Positions 49,735-61,165 of a stretch of 64,000 bases of DNA are shown piece by piece (within the stretch, counting starts at the first letter, position 1; each line of letters opens with the position of its first letter). The DNA comes from Providencia sneebia DSM 19967 (GTDB lineage: Bacteria; Pseudomonadota; Gammaproteobacteria; Enterobacterales; Enterobacteriaceae): the NCBI RefSeq assembly GCF_000314895.2, contig NZ_CM001773.1, positions 3,128,935 to 3,192,934 on the forward strand. The letters run 5' to 3'. The translations under genes were made by a program, and so were the position numbers. A model generated the notes under the pieces. That model was given only the letters and a program-made list of their open reading frames with translations, did not search any database and was not told where the DNA came from.

Positions 49735-50553
49735 CTATGTATTTGTGTTATTAGAGGAAGAGAAAAGCGTGCGCAAAAATGCCGCTTTCTGTTGATTATC
49801 TGGGATCTCTAATGCCTGCCCATAAAAATAGATCATAGTCTGGCATGTAAGAGCAGGCTGAAGTTTAGCTTTATCTAAATCACCAAGAAGTAAAACTGAA
49901 TTACCGTATTCCTTTATGACCTTTTGTTGAATATCCTTCAAAATAGCTGTCTGTTCTTCAATTGGTAATATAGATTGCTGAATACCTGATTCGCTGGAAA
50001 TTAACAATTCATTCGTTGCATCAAGTCGCTCAACCAGATTTTCGCTATTTTTTTCTGGCAATGTCATGTCTGTTGAGTCACGCAAGTCGGGAAATAGAGA
50101 ATAAAAACACGATTTCCCAGACGGATCAGACTCTAACAAGTTAGATAAATATTCATTCATTTTCAGAGTGAAATTAATCACAGCGTCATCTGAAGCATAA
50201 GGCATTCTTTCCAGAACCAATTTCATTGAGCTGCCAGTAATTTGATCATACATTTGACGAGTCAACTTTTCATTTGACGGGTCATAGGTATGAATCGCTA
50301 ACTCAATACTTTGGAATGTTTCAGGGCTAATTTGCTTAATAGTGATAAGAATAGGCAGTTTTTTTTCTAGGTTTGCCAAGATTTTTGCTTGTGCAGGAGT
50401 TAACGGATCTATCGATACAATTGGCGTAGCATCACTTTCTGTTTGCACTGAAAGAGAATTATTATCTTTACCCAGCCAAGAAAAAACTAAAGCAAAAGCG
50501 ATAAAAATAAGCACTACTACAATTGCAGTTTTGCGTGAACTCATTGTTTTCAA
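49735..50553 (-). CDS. Membrane-anchored protein of unknown function
   Basis: 272 residues, no family recognised. One hydrophobic segment at about 9-28 (TAIVVVLIFIAFALVFSWLG) should anchor it in the inner membrane, with the remainder periplasmic. That part is acidic and helical-looking with two cysteines far apart (KSCFYS and LTCQTM). Start could be 50553 or the ATG three codons later. No operon partner: 240 bases and a terminator separate it from yceI. Confidence 0.6.
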   Translation of the reverse strand: MKTMSSRKTAIVVVLIFIAFALVFSWLGKDNNSLSVQTESDATPIVSIDPLTPAQAKILANLEKKLPILITIKQISPETFQSIELAIHTYDPSNEKLTRQMYDQITGSSMKLVLERMPYASDDAVINFTLKMNEYLSNLLESDPSGKSCFYSLFPDLRDSTDMTLPEKNSENLVERLDATNELLISSESGIQQSILPIEEQTAILKDIQQKVIKEYGNSVLLLGDLDKAKLQPALTCQTMIYFYGQALEIPDNQQKAAFLRTLFSSSNNTNT

Positions 50554-50714
50554 AAGATACCCCTGCTTCTTATCCCAAATTACTTAGCAATTATCCAAAA
50601 TAAGGAAAAATAACTCGATATAAGTAATAAATATCACTTAATTTACAACATATTGTATTACGTTATAATACTAATTAGCTATAGAAAAATAGAATTATAC
50701 CAATATTCAATAAT

Positions 50715-50744
50715 AAAAAACCCCAGTATAAAATTATACTGGGG
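50715..50744 (-). terminator. Rho-independent terminator after yceI
   Basis: A perfect palindromic stem ccccagtataa/ttatactgggg (50721-50744), with a T6 run after it on the minus strand. Confidence 0.85.
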
Positions 50745-50775
50745 CTATTTAATGCATTTTTTCGTAGAAAACGAA

Positions 50776-51354
50776 TTATTTAGCTTGAACACCTTCAACA
50801 GAAATTAATAATTCGACTTCTTGTGATTTTGGACCAAGGTCTGATTTTATATTAAATTCTTTTAGCTTAATATTACCTTGTGCCTCAAACCCTGCACGGT
50901 ATCCACCCCATGGATCTTTACCTTCACCCATGAGTTTTGCATCCAAAGTAATTGGCTTGGTAACACCATTTAGCGTGAAATCACCCGTGATTTTATAGAC
51001 TTCACCTTCTTTTTTCACATCTGTTGATACAAATTTAGCTTCAGGGAATTTCGCCGAATTTAAGAAATCAGCGCTGCGTAAATGTTTATCACGCTCTGCA
51101 TGGTTAGTATCAATGCTTCCCGTTTTAATGGTTACTTCAACTTTATCTTTTGCTGGATCTTTTGCATCATAAGTGAAACTACCATCAAAATCTTTGAAAC
51201 TACCATATACCCAGCTGTAACCTAAATGCTGAATACGAAATTCAATAAATGCATGTTGGCCTTGTTTGTCAAATTGGTAAGTTTCAGCCAATGCAGAACC
51301 CGCTGTTAAAAATAGAGCACCCGTAGTCAGACCCAGAATCGTTTTCTTAAACAT
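50776..51354 (-). CDS. yceI: YceI-family periplasmic lipid-binding protein
   Basis: 192 residues with a signal peptide ([18 protein letters not shown]) and a lipocalin-like barrel. Family members bind polyisoprenoids. Conserved [31 protein letters not shown] and TLNGVTKPI are present. It is 18 bases downstream of the cytochrome b561 gene, the yceJ-yceI operon order of E. coli. Confidence 0.92.
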   Translation of the reverse strand: MFKKTILGLTTGALFLTAGSALAETYQFDKQGQHAFIEFRIQHLGYSWVYGSFKDFDGSFTYDAKDPAKDKVEVTIKTGSIDTNHAERDKHLRSADFLNSAKFPEAKFVSTDVKKEGEVYKITGDFTLNGVTKPITLDAKLMGEGKDPWGGYRAGFEAQGNIKLKEFNIKSDLGPKSQEVELLISVEGVQAK

Positions 51355-51372
51355 ATCTATTCTATCTCCACA

Positions 51373-51930
51373 TTAATTATCGGGATTAAAGCCCAACATT
51401 CTTTTTAAAGTAATATCACGATCAAAAAAGTGATGTTTCAATGCTGCAAATGCATGCAAAAGGGATAACAAAACAACTGCCCAAGCTAAATAAAGATGAA
51501 TGTCACCCGCTGTATCCGCTTGTGTTGCAGAACCTGTAAATAAAGCAGGAACATCAAACCAACCAAAAACACTTATTGGCTGCCCATCTGCTGTCGAAAT
51601 TAAATATCCACTAATTAAAATACTAAATAAAATAATATAAATTAGAAGTTGTGCAATGCTTGAACTAATTCGTGTTATACGGCTATAGCTAGCCAATGGC
51701 TTTGGTGGTGGAGAAATAAAACGCCAAATCACACGAAATGCCATAATAATAAATAATAAAATTCCTATACTTTTATGGATCTCAGGAGCTTGATGGTACC
51801 AAGAATCGTAATAGCCTAAAGATACCATCCATAAGCCCAATGCAAACATTGCATATACTGTAATGGCGACTACCCAATGTATGAGTAATGATAAGTGCCC
51901 ATAGCGAGTAGCACTATTTTTCCACTGCAT
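51373..51930 (-). CDS. yceJ: Cytochrome b561 (YceJ-like)
   Basis: 185 residues, four membrane helices and heme-ligand histidines in LLIHWVVA, PEIHKSIG, DIHLYLAW and LLHAFAALKHH. Diheme electron carrier of the inner membrane, thought to work with quinones. In an operon with yceI. Confidence 0.9.
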   Translation of the reverse strand: MQWKNSATRYGHLSLLIHWVVAITVYAMFALGLWMVSLGYYDSWYHQAPEIHKSIGILLFIIMAFRVIWRFISPPPKPLASYSRITRISSSIAQLLIYIILFSILISGYLISTADGQPISVFGWFDVPALFTGSATQADTAGDIHLYLAWAVVLLSLLHAFAALKHHFFDRDITLKRMLGFNPDN

Positions 51931-52362
51931 AATTAATAACCTTATAAATTTAAAGGTAACTGTTTTAAACTGCTATTAATAATAAGGGGATTTAAGATTG
52001 ATTCCTATCCCTATCTTAAACAAATATTTTGTTTAAGATATTCAAATACTATCAACCAGAATAAGATTTCTGCTATTTATTATTTTAATTACATTAAAAT
52101 AATCCAGTATTGGTAAACTTATCTTTTATATTTGTAAAATTAAGAAACAAATTACAATTAGAAAGTCTAATTCAACATTTTTTGTTATAAGCTATAATTA
52201 TTAATTATAAAATAAAATGGCTAATACAATTAGCCTAGTCCAATATTAGATTAAATCAACTCTATTATACATATCATAATATGATGTAGATTAAGTAATC
52301 ACTTGCAGTAAGTAAACTTTATATGGTTTTATACAAATAATATAAATATAGTGGGTCATATT
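51931..52362. other. AT-rich divergent intergenic region
   Basis: 432 bases, very AT-rich, between yceJ and the divergent GST gene. No recognisable site. Confidence 0.45.
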
Positions 52363-52992
52363 ATGTATAAACTTTGGATAGCGAATAAAAATTACTCGTC
52401 ATGGTCTTTACGCCCTTGGATCCTACTAAAAGCACTAAATATCCCTTTTGAAGAAAAGCTATGCTACTTCGAGAATGGGAAAAGTAGTTATGAAAAATTT
52501 AAACAATTCTCACCCACCGGTTTAGTTCCTTGCTTAATAGATGAAGAACTGATTGTTTGGGATTCTCTCGCTATCTGCGAATATATTGCAGAAGAGTATC
52601 CCCAAGTATGGCCTGTTAGCAAAACAGCTCGGGCATGGGCAAGAAGTGCTAGTGCTGAAATGCATTCAGGTTTCACCGCTCTTCGCCAACAATGCCCGAT
52701 GAATTGTAAACATCAAGCTCCTTTAGATACCCTTTCCCATGAATTGCAATCTGATTTAAATCGTCTTCAACAGCTCTGGCTGTATGGATTAAATAATTAC
52801 GGCGGGCCGTGGCTTGCGGGCGATAAATTTACAGCTGTGGATGCTTTTTTTGCACCTGTAGCACTTAGAGTTAATAGCTATCAACTCACAATAAATGAAG
52901 CTGCACAAAGGTGGATTAACCAAATAGTTGCTCTCCCAGCGATGCAAGAATGGTTCAATGCAGGTGTTGCGGAACCCGAAATAGATCATTAG
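52363..52992 (+). CDS. Glutathione S-transferase family protein
   Basis: 209 residues from ATG 52363; a GTG four codons earlier is possible. The N-terminal thioredoxin-like domain has the zeta-like active-site motif NYSSWSLRPW with a candidate catalytic Ser. TGLVPCLID contains the cis-Pro and WDSLAICEYIAE the glutathione-binding segment; a helical C domain follows. Substrate unknown. A 10-base-stem hairpin at 53001-53033 follows. Confidence 0.85.
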   Translation: MYKLWIANKNYSSWSLRPWILLKALNIPFEEKLCYFENGKSSYEKFKQFSPTGLVPCLIDEELIVWDSLAICEYIAEEYPQVWPVSKTARAWARSASAEMHSGFTALRQQCPMNCKHQAPLDTLSHELQSDLNRLQQLWLYGLNNYGGPWLAGDKFTAVDAFFAPVALRVNSYQLTINEAAQRWINQIVALPAMQEWFNAGVAEPEIDH

Positions 52993-53000
52993 TCAATTCA

Positions 53001-53033
53001 AAACTGCTGGATCATGATGCTCACCAGCAGTTT
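53001..53033 (+). terminator. Terminator-like hairpin after the GST gene
   Basis: aaactgctgg (53001-53010) pairs with ccagcagttt (53024-53033), loop of 13. Confidence 0.55.
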
Positions 53034-53120
53034 AATTTGAATGAGAAACAATCACCTGTACGAACATCAAAATTACTTTTTAATCTATTTGGCTACTATT
53101 TATTCTTTTACCAATGAATA

Positions 53121-53738
53121 TTAAAGACTTTCATCCCAAGGGTCTGCTGTCATAACATCACCATCCGGTGTATGAAGCGTAACTTGATCGTTGTTAAACC
53201 ATTCTGCTAATGAAAACCCACCTTTCGGTGTCTCAACATGAATATCAATCCGACATAGTGGAGTATTCGCTTTAATCGCAAACTCGGCAAAATCTTCTTT
53301 TTTCTGACGTGTCGGGCAGCGAATTAACACATCGAGATCGCAATCAGCCAGCATGCTTTGAATATCAGTAACTAATGTATAAGCACAACTTCCGGTAACG
53401 GCCCATTTCCAAGGCCATTTATGTTGAGATAACAACAACAATATTTGCACAGGAGGCAAAGCGATAAACATTGAACGTTGCAATTCACGTGAATTAGAAA
53501 CTAATGACTCTACATTCATAACGTGGGTAATTGCAGACTTATCAATTTCAGTCACAACTCGCTGGGAAGGCTTAATTCCTCTAATTCCCACAACTAATTT
53601 TCCATCAGCTGCAGATTCTCTTCGAACAACTAAAGGTAATTGGCTGTTCCACTGAGAGCTCACCCATTCAGGTAATGATGCTATAGGTAAATCATCAAGA
53701 CTATTGACCCAAACAAAATCATGGGGATTCACTTGCAT
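53121..53738 (-). CDS. mdcG: MdcG-like phosphoribosyl-dephospho-CoA transferase, orphan
   Basis: 205 residues, the normal length for MdcG. MdcG attaches the triphosphoribosyl-dephospho-CoA prosthetic group to the malonate decarboxylase carrier subunit. Visible are the N-terminal NPHDFVWV, LPLVVRRESAADGKLVVGIRG, the nucleotidyltransferase segment GSCAY...DCDLDVLIR and the C-terminal IDIHVETPKGGFSLAEW. None of the other mdc genes (carrier mdcC, decarboxylase mdcADE, mdcB) occurs in the window. Its client protein is therefore elsewhere or lost. Confidence 0.8.
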   Translation of the reverse strand: MQVNPHDFVWVNSLDDLPIASLPEWVSSQWNSQLPLVVRRESAADGKLVVGIRGIKPSQRVVTEIDKSAITHVMNVESLVSNSRELQRSMFIALPPVQILLLLSQHKWPWKWAVTGSCAYTLVTDIQSMLADCDLDVLIRCPTRQKKEDFAEFAIKANTPLCRIDIHVETPKGGFSLAEWFNNDQVTLHTPDGDVMTADPWDESL

Positions 53739-53924
53739 TATCTATTCCTTATTCTTTTTCTAAATTGCCGACTTGCTCTTAGGATTATTATGCACTTTTA
53801 ACAATATGAAGAACCAATTTTATATTCCACCATTGATACCCAAGAAGGCGATTCACTCTTTTTTATGATAACATAATCTATTGTTTATAAAGAATAAATA
53901 CAATCATATTATGAGCATTTCATT

Positions 53925-54893
53925 ATGAGAAAAATACCAGCGATTCATGATGGCATAATGTATAGTGGTTGCATGCTACTCAGTGCCGTAATAGCTTTCA
54001 CCTTCTTAGGGGTACAAGCTTCAATGTGGGCAGCATTCTCAACTCTGTATGCCTTTAACCTCTTCAATGCAGCTAAAGAGTATAAAAACTATTTATATAC
54101 TGCTTTTTGGTTAGCAATGATTATGTTGTCCATTTTTATTGGTGATACTTTACGCCTAGGAACCAGTTTTTACATTTATCTTGCCGTATTTTCATTTGTC
54201 TACTACCAACTCTATGGCACAGACCCTGTCATGGATTTGACAATGAAATTTATGATTATCATGTCAACTATTGGAACAATTCTACCCGATATATCAGAAA
54301 GCCTCGCACTAGGCTTTCTTATTGGTAGTAGCGTAACGCTAATCATCTATTATATTTTTAGCAAAAAAGCACATCAGCACCCAATAGTAACTGGCAGCTT
54401 AATCGAGCAAAATTTATTTACCTTGCGTAAGCATATCATTCCACGGTCAATGACTTACACAATTGGTCTATTGCTAACGATTGCCATACCCAGAATGCTT
54501 GAATTTGGTCACTTCTACTGGACATTATTAACTTTTGTATTTGTTTTACATCCCAAATCAGAAGGAATAGTCCATATCACATTTCAACGGGTTATTGGCA
54601 GCCTACTATCGGTAGTTTTACTCTATTTTTTATTTAATACACCATTGATGCCATATATTGGTCTGGTGTCCATTATACTCTTTGCTTTTCTAATGCCGAT
54701 GAGTTCTCACCATGGCTATACTTTTATGACATTTGTTGTCACTAGCCTCATTCTTTCCATCATTGAATTAGTGATTTATTGGGGACATCCTGCTTATGTA
54801 TTATTATTTGATAGAGTGACAGAAACTGCACTTGGCGGTGGAATCGCGATATTAATTAGTATTATCTTAAAGTTATTTAGAGATGCAAAATAA
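53925..54893 (+). CDS. FUSC-family membrane protein
   Basis: 322 residues, two sets of about five hydrophobic segments separated by a polar stretch at about 145-175. The second half matches the fusaric-acid-resistance-like module (FYWTLLTFVFVLHP, FQRVIGSLLSVVLLY, DRVTETALGGGIA). Half the length of AaeB/YccS proteins, with almost no cytoplasmic domain. Efflux of aromatic acids is the family theme; unproven here. Divergent from mdcG. Confidence 0.75.
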   Translation: MRKIPAIHDGIMYSGCMLLSAVIAFTFLGVQASMWAAFSTLYAFNLFNAAKEYKNYLYTAFWLAMIMLSIFIGDTLRLGTSFYIYLAVFSFVYYQLYGTDPVMDLTMKFMIIMSTIGTILPDISESLALGFLIGSSVTLIIYYIFSKKAHQHPIVTGSLIEQNLFTLRKHIIPRSMTYTIGLLLTIAIPRMLEFGHFYWTLLTFVFVLHPKSEGIVHITFQRVIGSLLSVVLLYFLFNTPLMPYIGLVSIILFAFLMPMSSHHGYTFMTFVVTSLILSIIELVIYWGHPAYVLLFDRVTETALGGGIAILISIILKLFRDAK

Positions 54894-54900
54894 CAATATT

Positions 54901-54926
54901 TAGCCCTGATAATCAGGGCTAATATT
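54901..54926 (+). terminator. Terminator after the FUSC gene
   Basis: Stem tagccctgat/atcagggcta (54901-54910, 54912-54921) with aatattt after it. Confidence 0.7.
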
Positions 54927-56133
54927 TCATGTGTGAGTTGTCTTAATAGATAATAAACAAACAATCAAAATAAGATTATTTTAATATGATAAAAATAAAT
55001 CCTATTCCTTTCTCTCAATGCTAATTGCATATACTTTCTATTAAAAATGAAAGAAAAAAGCATTGCCTACGTTTTCTACTTTAGATAAAACGTACCCACC
55101 GTAGTATCTATCGCCTTATTTAATTTATTATAAATCAAAATGTTTCTTTCACATTATGACCAGGCTAAATAGACAGCTTATCGGGCAATTATGTCATTGA
55201 TACTCTTGTAAAGTAGATTAATGTTACCAATCCAAACAAGATAGTAAATACCAATCACCACATTAATATGTAATTAAAATGTTAAATCATTGTTTGTGTT
55301 ATTCATGAAAAATAACTAGTCTAATATCCTAATTATAAATAGCAGTAATTAGATAATACGATATTGAATCGTTTCTCTTTAACTAATACTAATGTTATTC
55401 CATAGTTAATTTGCTTATGAAAGTAAGTCACTCTCAACTATCATAATAAGAACTATTAAATTAATTATCACCATAATGGTTATATTATTTCATATGAAAC
55501 AAATTATTATAAAATCATTTACTTATCACCATCAATCAAATGATAATATTTTCATATTAACAATAACTATAGTCACTATTATTTATCTCTAATAACAGAG
55601 TCACCTTTCATAAGGCAATAGAGTAACTAGTCAAATAATTTCGACAGAATAATCACTTTAATTTTAGTTAAAAACAATTAAATTTATTAAATATTATTAG
55701 TTTTATTAGGTTTATTTAAAATAATTAACCTTGTTAATCTCCTTTGAAATAATTAACCACATTAAATCCATAAAAGTAATTAGTTCTACTTAGTTGTTTA
55801 AGTATTAAATGAATTTACCTATAAAGGTGATATTATTCTTTAACTTATTAAAGTTGAAATGAAAATTTCAAATTAACACTAAATAGCTGATGTTACACAT
55901 ATAAATAATGAGGGTTATAATAACAAATATTATTATTTATTAATCAAGTCAGAATAGTTTCACGAACATACAGTTGAAAAGAAATCTAAGTATATCTGAA
56001 TAGCATCAAGATAGCTCAATTCTTTCTTGACTTGATTACATAACTCATTTTTTCTCTAGAACATTAAAATGTTAATATTTTAATTAATTAGATTGAATAA
56101 AGTAGATTCTACCTTGACTTTAAGTGCTCACCC
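54927..56133. other. AT-rich gene desert
   Basis: 1.2 kb of strongly AT-rich sequence with no credible reading frame, tRNA or repeat on either strand. It may hold a regulatory leader or remnants too decayed to recognise. Confidence 0.5.
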
Positions 56134-56388
56134 TTAATGTACTGTACGGCGCGTACCAACGTTAACGTTAACAACTCCGTATAAAAAAGCGGTTGGCTCC
56201 AAGTTAAATAGATATGCAAATTGAAAAAGCGAGTCAACGTCGATACAGCTTTCACCATTTTCAAAACGATTCATTTGGTCTTCGGAAACCCCAATTAATC
56301 TAGCTGTTTGTTTTAACGTCATTTTATGACTTTCTCTTTGTTTACGAATTTTAATACCAAGCAATTTTGCAATTTCATCTTTATGCAT
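56134..56388 (-). CDS. Small XRE/Cro-like helix-turn-helix regulator
   Basis: 84 residues. An XRE helix-turn-helix covers about 11-66 (MTLKQTARLIGVSEDQMNRFENGES), followed by a short tail. The recognition helix is normal. It stands alone in an AT-rich region. Such small regulators in Proteus and Providencia include fimbria-associated MrpJ-like proteins, but no fimbrial genes are near. A palindrome gttaacgttaac lies inside its 3' end (56161-56172). Confidence 0.75.
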   Translation of the reverse strand: MHKDEIAKLLGIKIRKQRESHKMTLKQTARLIGVSEDQMNRFENGESCIDVDSLFQFAYLFNLEPTAFLYGVVNVNVGTRRTVH

Positions 56389-57063
56389 AACATATCCCCT
56401 AAAATATCGATAAAAATAAAGTTTGTCTATTGAATATATAAACTAGCATCCCACTCCAGTTTGTTAATTGATTTGAATTAACAAAAAAAGGATAAAAAAA
56501 CATCCAATTAAGATAATCAAAAATACAGCAAATATAGAAAAAATTCGCTAGCTAATTGCTTTTTATAAAATTTTCTTTATTTCAAAATGTAACAGGACTA
56601 TTTTTACCGTGATTTATATCACAATTTTTTATTTACTCAAAGCATTAATTATTTAAAATACGCATGTACTTTTTGATAGAAAATCATGTTTCCACTCATT
56701 TTATTGGTACCTATAGAATCAATTCTAGCTTCTTTTTTTAATAATACTATAAGACAAATTCTAGATTTACTCTCAAAGTTTTTCATTGTTAAAAATATTG
56801 TAAACAAAATGATATTATTATTTTAAGAATACTATCTCAATACCTACAAAAATAACATTTATTGTGATTTTTATATGTATAAATACTAGTATAATAATAA
56901 ATAAAAGAATTATAAAAAGTTTATCATTATAAGACAAAATCTATCGTTAAAAGATTAGACTAAAATGTTCTTTTAATAATTATTCTATACATTGAAATAT
57001 ATTTTTTATACCAACTAGGGGATCTTTAAATAACTGATTGTTTATTTAGGAGAATTCTAAGGT
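56389..57063. other. AT-rich leader region before glgC
   Basis: 675 bases, very AT-rich, between the divergent XRE gene and glgC. It must hold the glgC promoter. No specific site was identified. Confidence 0.5.
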
Positions 57064-58356
57064 ATGTCTCATAATGATATGAATGAAATGATGATGTTAG
57101 CACGCCATTTGCCCCAAAAAGCAGTTGCGCTTATTCTTGCCGGCGGTAGAGGCACTCGGCTAAAAGGATTGACAGTAAAGCGAGCAAAACCCGCTGTTCA
57201 TTTTGGTGGGAAATTTCGTATTATTGATTTTGCTTTATCTAATTGTTTGAATTCAGGTATTAGACGCATTGGTGTTATTACTCAATATCAATCACATTCA
57301 TTAGTTCAGCATATACAAAGAGGATGGTCCTTTTTTAATGAAGAAATGAATGAATTTGTTGACCTATTACCAGCACAACAACGAGAAATTACAGACCATT
57401 GGTATAAAGGCACTGCGGATGCCGTTTATCAAAATATGGATATCATCCGTAATTATGACGCTGAATATATCGTTATTTTAGCCGGCGACCATATTTATAA
57501 AATGGATTATTCACGCATGTTACTTGATCATGTTAATAATAATGCCAATTTTACCGTTGCTTGTATAAAAGTCAGAAAAGAAGAGGCTCAGCAATTTGGT
57601 ATTATGGAAATTGATGAAAATCGCAGGATCACCCAATTCCATGAAAAACCAATCAACCCCCCAGTATTAAAAGATGATCCTAATTATTGTTTAGCCAGTA
57701 TGGGGATTTATATTTTTAATAGTGATTATCTTTACGAGATATTAGAGAACGACAATATTACACCAGGTTCAAGTAATGACTTTGGTAAAGATATCATTCC
57801 AACCATTGTCGCTAATGGTGAAGCGCTTGCTCATCCTTTTGAATATTCATGTGTCACTAGTAATAAAGATGTTCCACCTTATTGGCGAGATGTAGGAACA
57901 CTTGAAGCTTATTGGTCAGCAACACTCGACCTCGCTTCAGTTACGCCAGAACTCGACATGTATGATAGAAATTGGCCAATTCGTACTTATATGGAACCTC
58001 TTCCTCCAGCAAAATTTGTGCAAGATAGGTCAGGAAGCCATGGAATGACAATGAATTCACTGGTAGCAGGTGGATGTATTATTTCAGGTTCTATTGTAAT
58101 ACATTCAGTATTATTTCCGCGTGTGCGAGTCAATTCATTCTGCACAATAGAATCTTCTATTTTGCTGCCTGGCGTAAATGTTGGTCGGTCATCCCGCTTG
58201 CGCCGCTGCATTATAGATAGAGGATGTGTTATTCCAGAAAATATGGTGATTGGTGAAAATCCTGAAGAAGATAGCCAACGTTTCTATCGCACAGAGCAAG
58301 GCATTGTACTCGTGACAAAAGAGATGCTTAATAATCTAAATATAAATAAGGAATAA
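57064..58356 (+). CDS. glgC: Glucose-1-phosphate adenylyltransferase GlgC
   Basis: Makes ADP-glucose for glycogen synthesis. 430 residues, E. coli 431. [12 protein letters not shown] (nucleotide loop), [14 protein letters not shown] with the allosteric Lys, [13 protein letters not shown] and the left-handed beta-helix C-terminus are present. Four bases separate it from glgP. The intervening glgA found in E. coli is missing, as are glgB and glgX upstream. Confidence 0.95.
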   Translation: MSHNDMNEMMMLARHLPQKAVALILAGGRGTRLKGLTVKRAKPAVHFGGKFRIIDFALSNCLNSGIRRIGVITQYQSHSLVQHIQRGWSFFNEEMNEFVDLLPAQQREITDHWYKGTADAVYQNMDIIRNYDAEYIVILAGDHIYKMDYSRMLLDHVNNNANFTVACIKVRKEEAQQFGIMEIDENRRITQFHEKPINPPVLKDDPNYCLASMGIYIFNSDYLYEILENDNITPGSSNDFGKDIIPTIVANGEALAHPFEYSCVTSNKDVPPYWRDVGTLEAYWSATLDLASVTPELDMYDRNWPIRTYMEPLPPAKFVQDRSGSHGMTMNSLVAGGCIISGSIVIHSVLFPRVRVNSFCTIESSILLPGVNVGRSSRLRRCIIDRGCVIPENMVIGENPEEDSQRFYRTEQGIVLVTKEMLNNLNINKE

Positions 58357-58360
58357 CATT

Positions 58361-60814
58361 GTGAACACATCTTCTGTTTATGAATGCAATTCTCCTTTAA
58401 TTACACAAGATGCATTAAAAAGTTCAATTATCTATAAATTAAAATTTGTTATTGGCAAAGATCCTTATATTGCAACTCAACGAGAATGGCTAGAAGCTAT
58501 TTTACTGGCAGCTCGGGATCGCATTGTTGATCGTTGGATGGCAACAAATCGTGCAGAATATTCACAACAATTAAAACAAGTCTATTATTTATCAATGGAG
58601 TTTTTACTTGGGCGATCTTTATCAAATACATTAATTTCAATGAATTTGTACAATGATATTGCCCATGTTTCTTCTGAACTTGGCTTCGATTTTGAACAGT
58701 TACTCGAACAAGAAACAGACCCAGGTCTTGGTAATGGCGGATTAGGGCGGCTAGCAGCTTGTTTTCTTGATTCATTGGCTACCTTGAATTTACCCGCTTG
58801 CGGCTATGGCATCCGTTATGAATATGGCATGTTTCGCCAAGCCATCCGTAATGGACAGCAAATTGAGTATCCAGATGACTGGCTTGCTCATGGTAACCCT
58901 TGGGAATTTCCAAGAACTGAAAATCGTTATCAAATTCAATTTGAAGGGCAAGTTGTAGAACAAGATGAAGGTTATCAATGGATAAAAACCAATGATATTA
59001 TTGCTGTCGCCTATGATCAAATCATCCCCGGTTATAATACTAAAGCAACAAATACACTCCGTCTTTGGAGTGCAAAAGCGAGTGACGAATTTGATCTGCA
59101 AATTTTTAATGATGGTGAATATTATGCTGCGGTTAAAAAGAAAAATGAATCAGAGAATGTTTCTCGCGTTTTATACCCTAATGATTCAACCTATTCAGGA
59201 AAAGAACTGAGATTAAAACAAGAGTTTTTCCTTGTTTCTGCCTCCGTTCAAGATATTCTTCATCGCCATTGGTTGATCTATCAACGTTGGGATAATTTAT
59301 CCGATAAAATGGCAATTCATTTAAATGATACTCACCCTGTTCTTGCCATCCCTGAATTAATTCGCTTACTTGTCGATAAATATCAACTCAGCTGGCATGA
59401 TGCATTCACTCAGGCAGAAAACATCTTTTCATATACCAATCACACATTAATGAATGAAGCATTAGAAACCTGGCCCGTCGAAATGTTTCAGAAAATATTA
59501 CCACGCCATTTACAAATTATTTTTCGTATTAATGATGAGTTTTTACAACGGGTACATCATGATTTTCCACATGATTATGAATTACCACGCCGAGTATCTA
59601 TTATTAATGAAGAAAATGGGCGACTTGTACGTATGGCATGGCTTGCTGCTATTGTTTGCCATAAAATCAATGGCGTTTCAGCTTTACATAGTCAATTAAT
59701 GGCCAATTCTTTATTTGCTGATTTTACGCATATATTCCCGCACAAATTCTGTAATATCACAAACGGAATAACGCCAAGGCGCTGGATTGCTCTTGCAAAC
59801 CCTGAACTTACTAAGATGATTGAAAGTTATATTGGCAAACAATGGCTGATTGATCTTTCTCAGTTGTCTGAACTCAAAAAATGGGTTGGTTATCCACAAT
59901 TCTTGGAAAAATTAGGTCAAGTTAAATATCACAATAAACTGAAACTCGCTAAATTTATTAATCAAACACAGAATATTATTATTGATCCACAAGCAATGTT
60001 TGATGTTCAAATCAAACGAATACATGAATATAAACGGCAGTTACTAAATTTACTTCACATTATTACTCGATATAATCGTATTTTAGCTAATCCTCAGCAG
60101 GATTGGGTACCTCGTGTCGCTATTTTTGCAGGAAAAGCAGCATCATCTTATAGCGCAGCCAAAAAAATCATTCACCTCATTAATGATGTAGCCAATATCA
60201 TTAATAATGATGAGCGCATAGGCTCACGTTTAAAAGTCATTTTTGTCCCTGATTATGGTGTAAGTTTGGCTCAAAAAATCATTCCTGCGACTGATCTTTC
60301 TGAGCAAATCTCTTTAGCGGGAACCGAAGCTTCGGGAACAGGTAATATGAAATTCGCGCTCAATGGTGCTTTGACGATTGGCACATTAGATGGAGCAAAT
60401 GTCGAAATGCGTGAACATGTTGGCGAAGATAATATTTTTATATTTGGTCACACGACGGAAGAAGTAAAACAAATTAAGCAAAATTATTATCATCCTCGCT
60501 GGTACTATGAGAACGATCCTGAACTAAAACAGGTAATCGACCAAATTTCGCATGGCTATTTTAAACCTGATGCACCTTCCTTTTATCAGGATTTAACACA
60601 CAGCTTGCTAGATGGTGGTGATCCATACTTATTGTTTGCAGATTATCGCAGTTATATAGAAACACAGGAAAAGGTTGATGATTTGTTTCGGACACAACAA
60701 CTTTGGCAAGCTAAGGTTGCCCAGAATATATGTAATATGGGTTTTTTCTCTTCTGACAGAACAATACAATGTTATGCTGAACAAATTTGGAATATCAAAC
60801 CTATAAATTTATAA
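58361..60814 (+). CDS. glgP: Glycogen phosphorylase GlgP
   Basis: Releases glucose-1-phosphate from alpha-1,4 glucan ends. 817 residues from a GTG start with AGGA upstream; E. coli has 815. The PLP lysine lies in [15 protein letters not shown], and [15 protein letters not shown] and [11 protein letters not shown] are conserved. The protein looks intact. Co-transcribed with glgC, pairing ADP-glucose supply with glucan breakdown without a synthase or branching enzyme in view. Confidence 0.95.
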   Translation: MNTSSVYECNSPLITQDALKSSIIYKLKFVIGKDPYIATQREWLEAILLAARDRIVDRWMATNRAEYSQQLKQVYYLSMEFLLGRSLSNTLISMNLYNDIAHVSSELGFDFEQLLEQETDPGLGNGGLGRLAACFLDSLATLNLPACGYGIRYEYGMFRQAIRNGQQIEYPDDWLAHGNPWEFPRTENRYQIQFEGQVVEQDEGYQWIKTNDIIAVAYDQIIPGYNTKATNTLRLWSAKASDEFDLQIFNDGEYYAAVKKKNESENVSRVLYPNDSTYSGKELRLKQEFFLVSASVQDILHRHWLIYQRWDNLSDKMAIHLNDTHPVLAIPELIRLLVDKYQLSWHDAFTQAENIFSYTNHTLMNEALETWPVEMFQKILPRHLQIIFRINDEFLQRVHHDFPHDYELPRRVSIINEENGRLVRMAWLAAIVCHKINGVSALHSQLMANSLFADFTHIFPHKFCNITNGITPRRWIALANPELTKMIESYIGKQWLIDLSQLSELKKWVGYPQFLEKLGQVKYHNKLKLAKFINQTQNIIIDPQAMFDVQIKRIHEYKRQLLNLLHIITRYNRILANPQQDWVPRVAIFAGKAASSYSAAKKIIHLINDVANIINNDERIGSRLKVIFVPDYGVSLAQKIIPATDLSEQISLAGTEASGTGNMKFALNGALTIGTLDGANVEMREHVGEDNIFIFGHTTEEVKQIKQNYYHPRWYYENDPELKQVIDQISHGYFKPDAPSFYQDLTHSLLDGGDPYLLFADYRSYIETQEKVDDLFRTQQLWQAKVAQNICNMGFFSSDRTIQCYAEQIWNIKPINL

Positions 60815-61165
60815 TTATCTGTTTTAAAGTATCGAAGAGTGATTGTTATTAAAGCATTTTGTTACAGCAAAACTTACTTAACTTCACATCTTTTTAAGAA
60901 AGTTCTCAGTCAGCATGCTATTTTACTGTTGACCGAGAATTATTGATTCTATACAACGATATTTGAGTTATTGCAATCCGCCGATGACAGTAAATCTAAA
61001 TTGTATATAATCAATAAAGATAATCTTTACATAAACTAAGTCATTATCTTCACTCAATTATGCCATCAGTGATAGCGCCAAAAAGCACAGGAAATATAAT
61101 AAAAATATCCCAATATCTATATCATTGATTAGTTTCTTGGACGATTTTAATTTAAAAGGATAGTC
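60815..61165. other. Intergenic region glgP - AraC-type gene
   Basis: 351 bases; a weak imperfect hairpin near 60905-60945 may end the glg transcript. Nothing else recognised. Confidence 0.45.

Noticed and set aside
56161..56172. gttaacgttaac palindrome as an operator
   Set aside because: It lies in the 3' coding part of the XRE gene (encoding VNVN), with no promoter near it.
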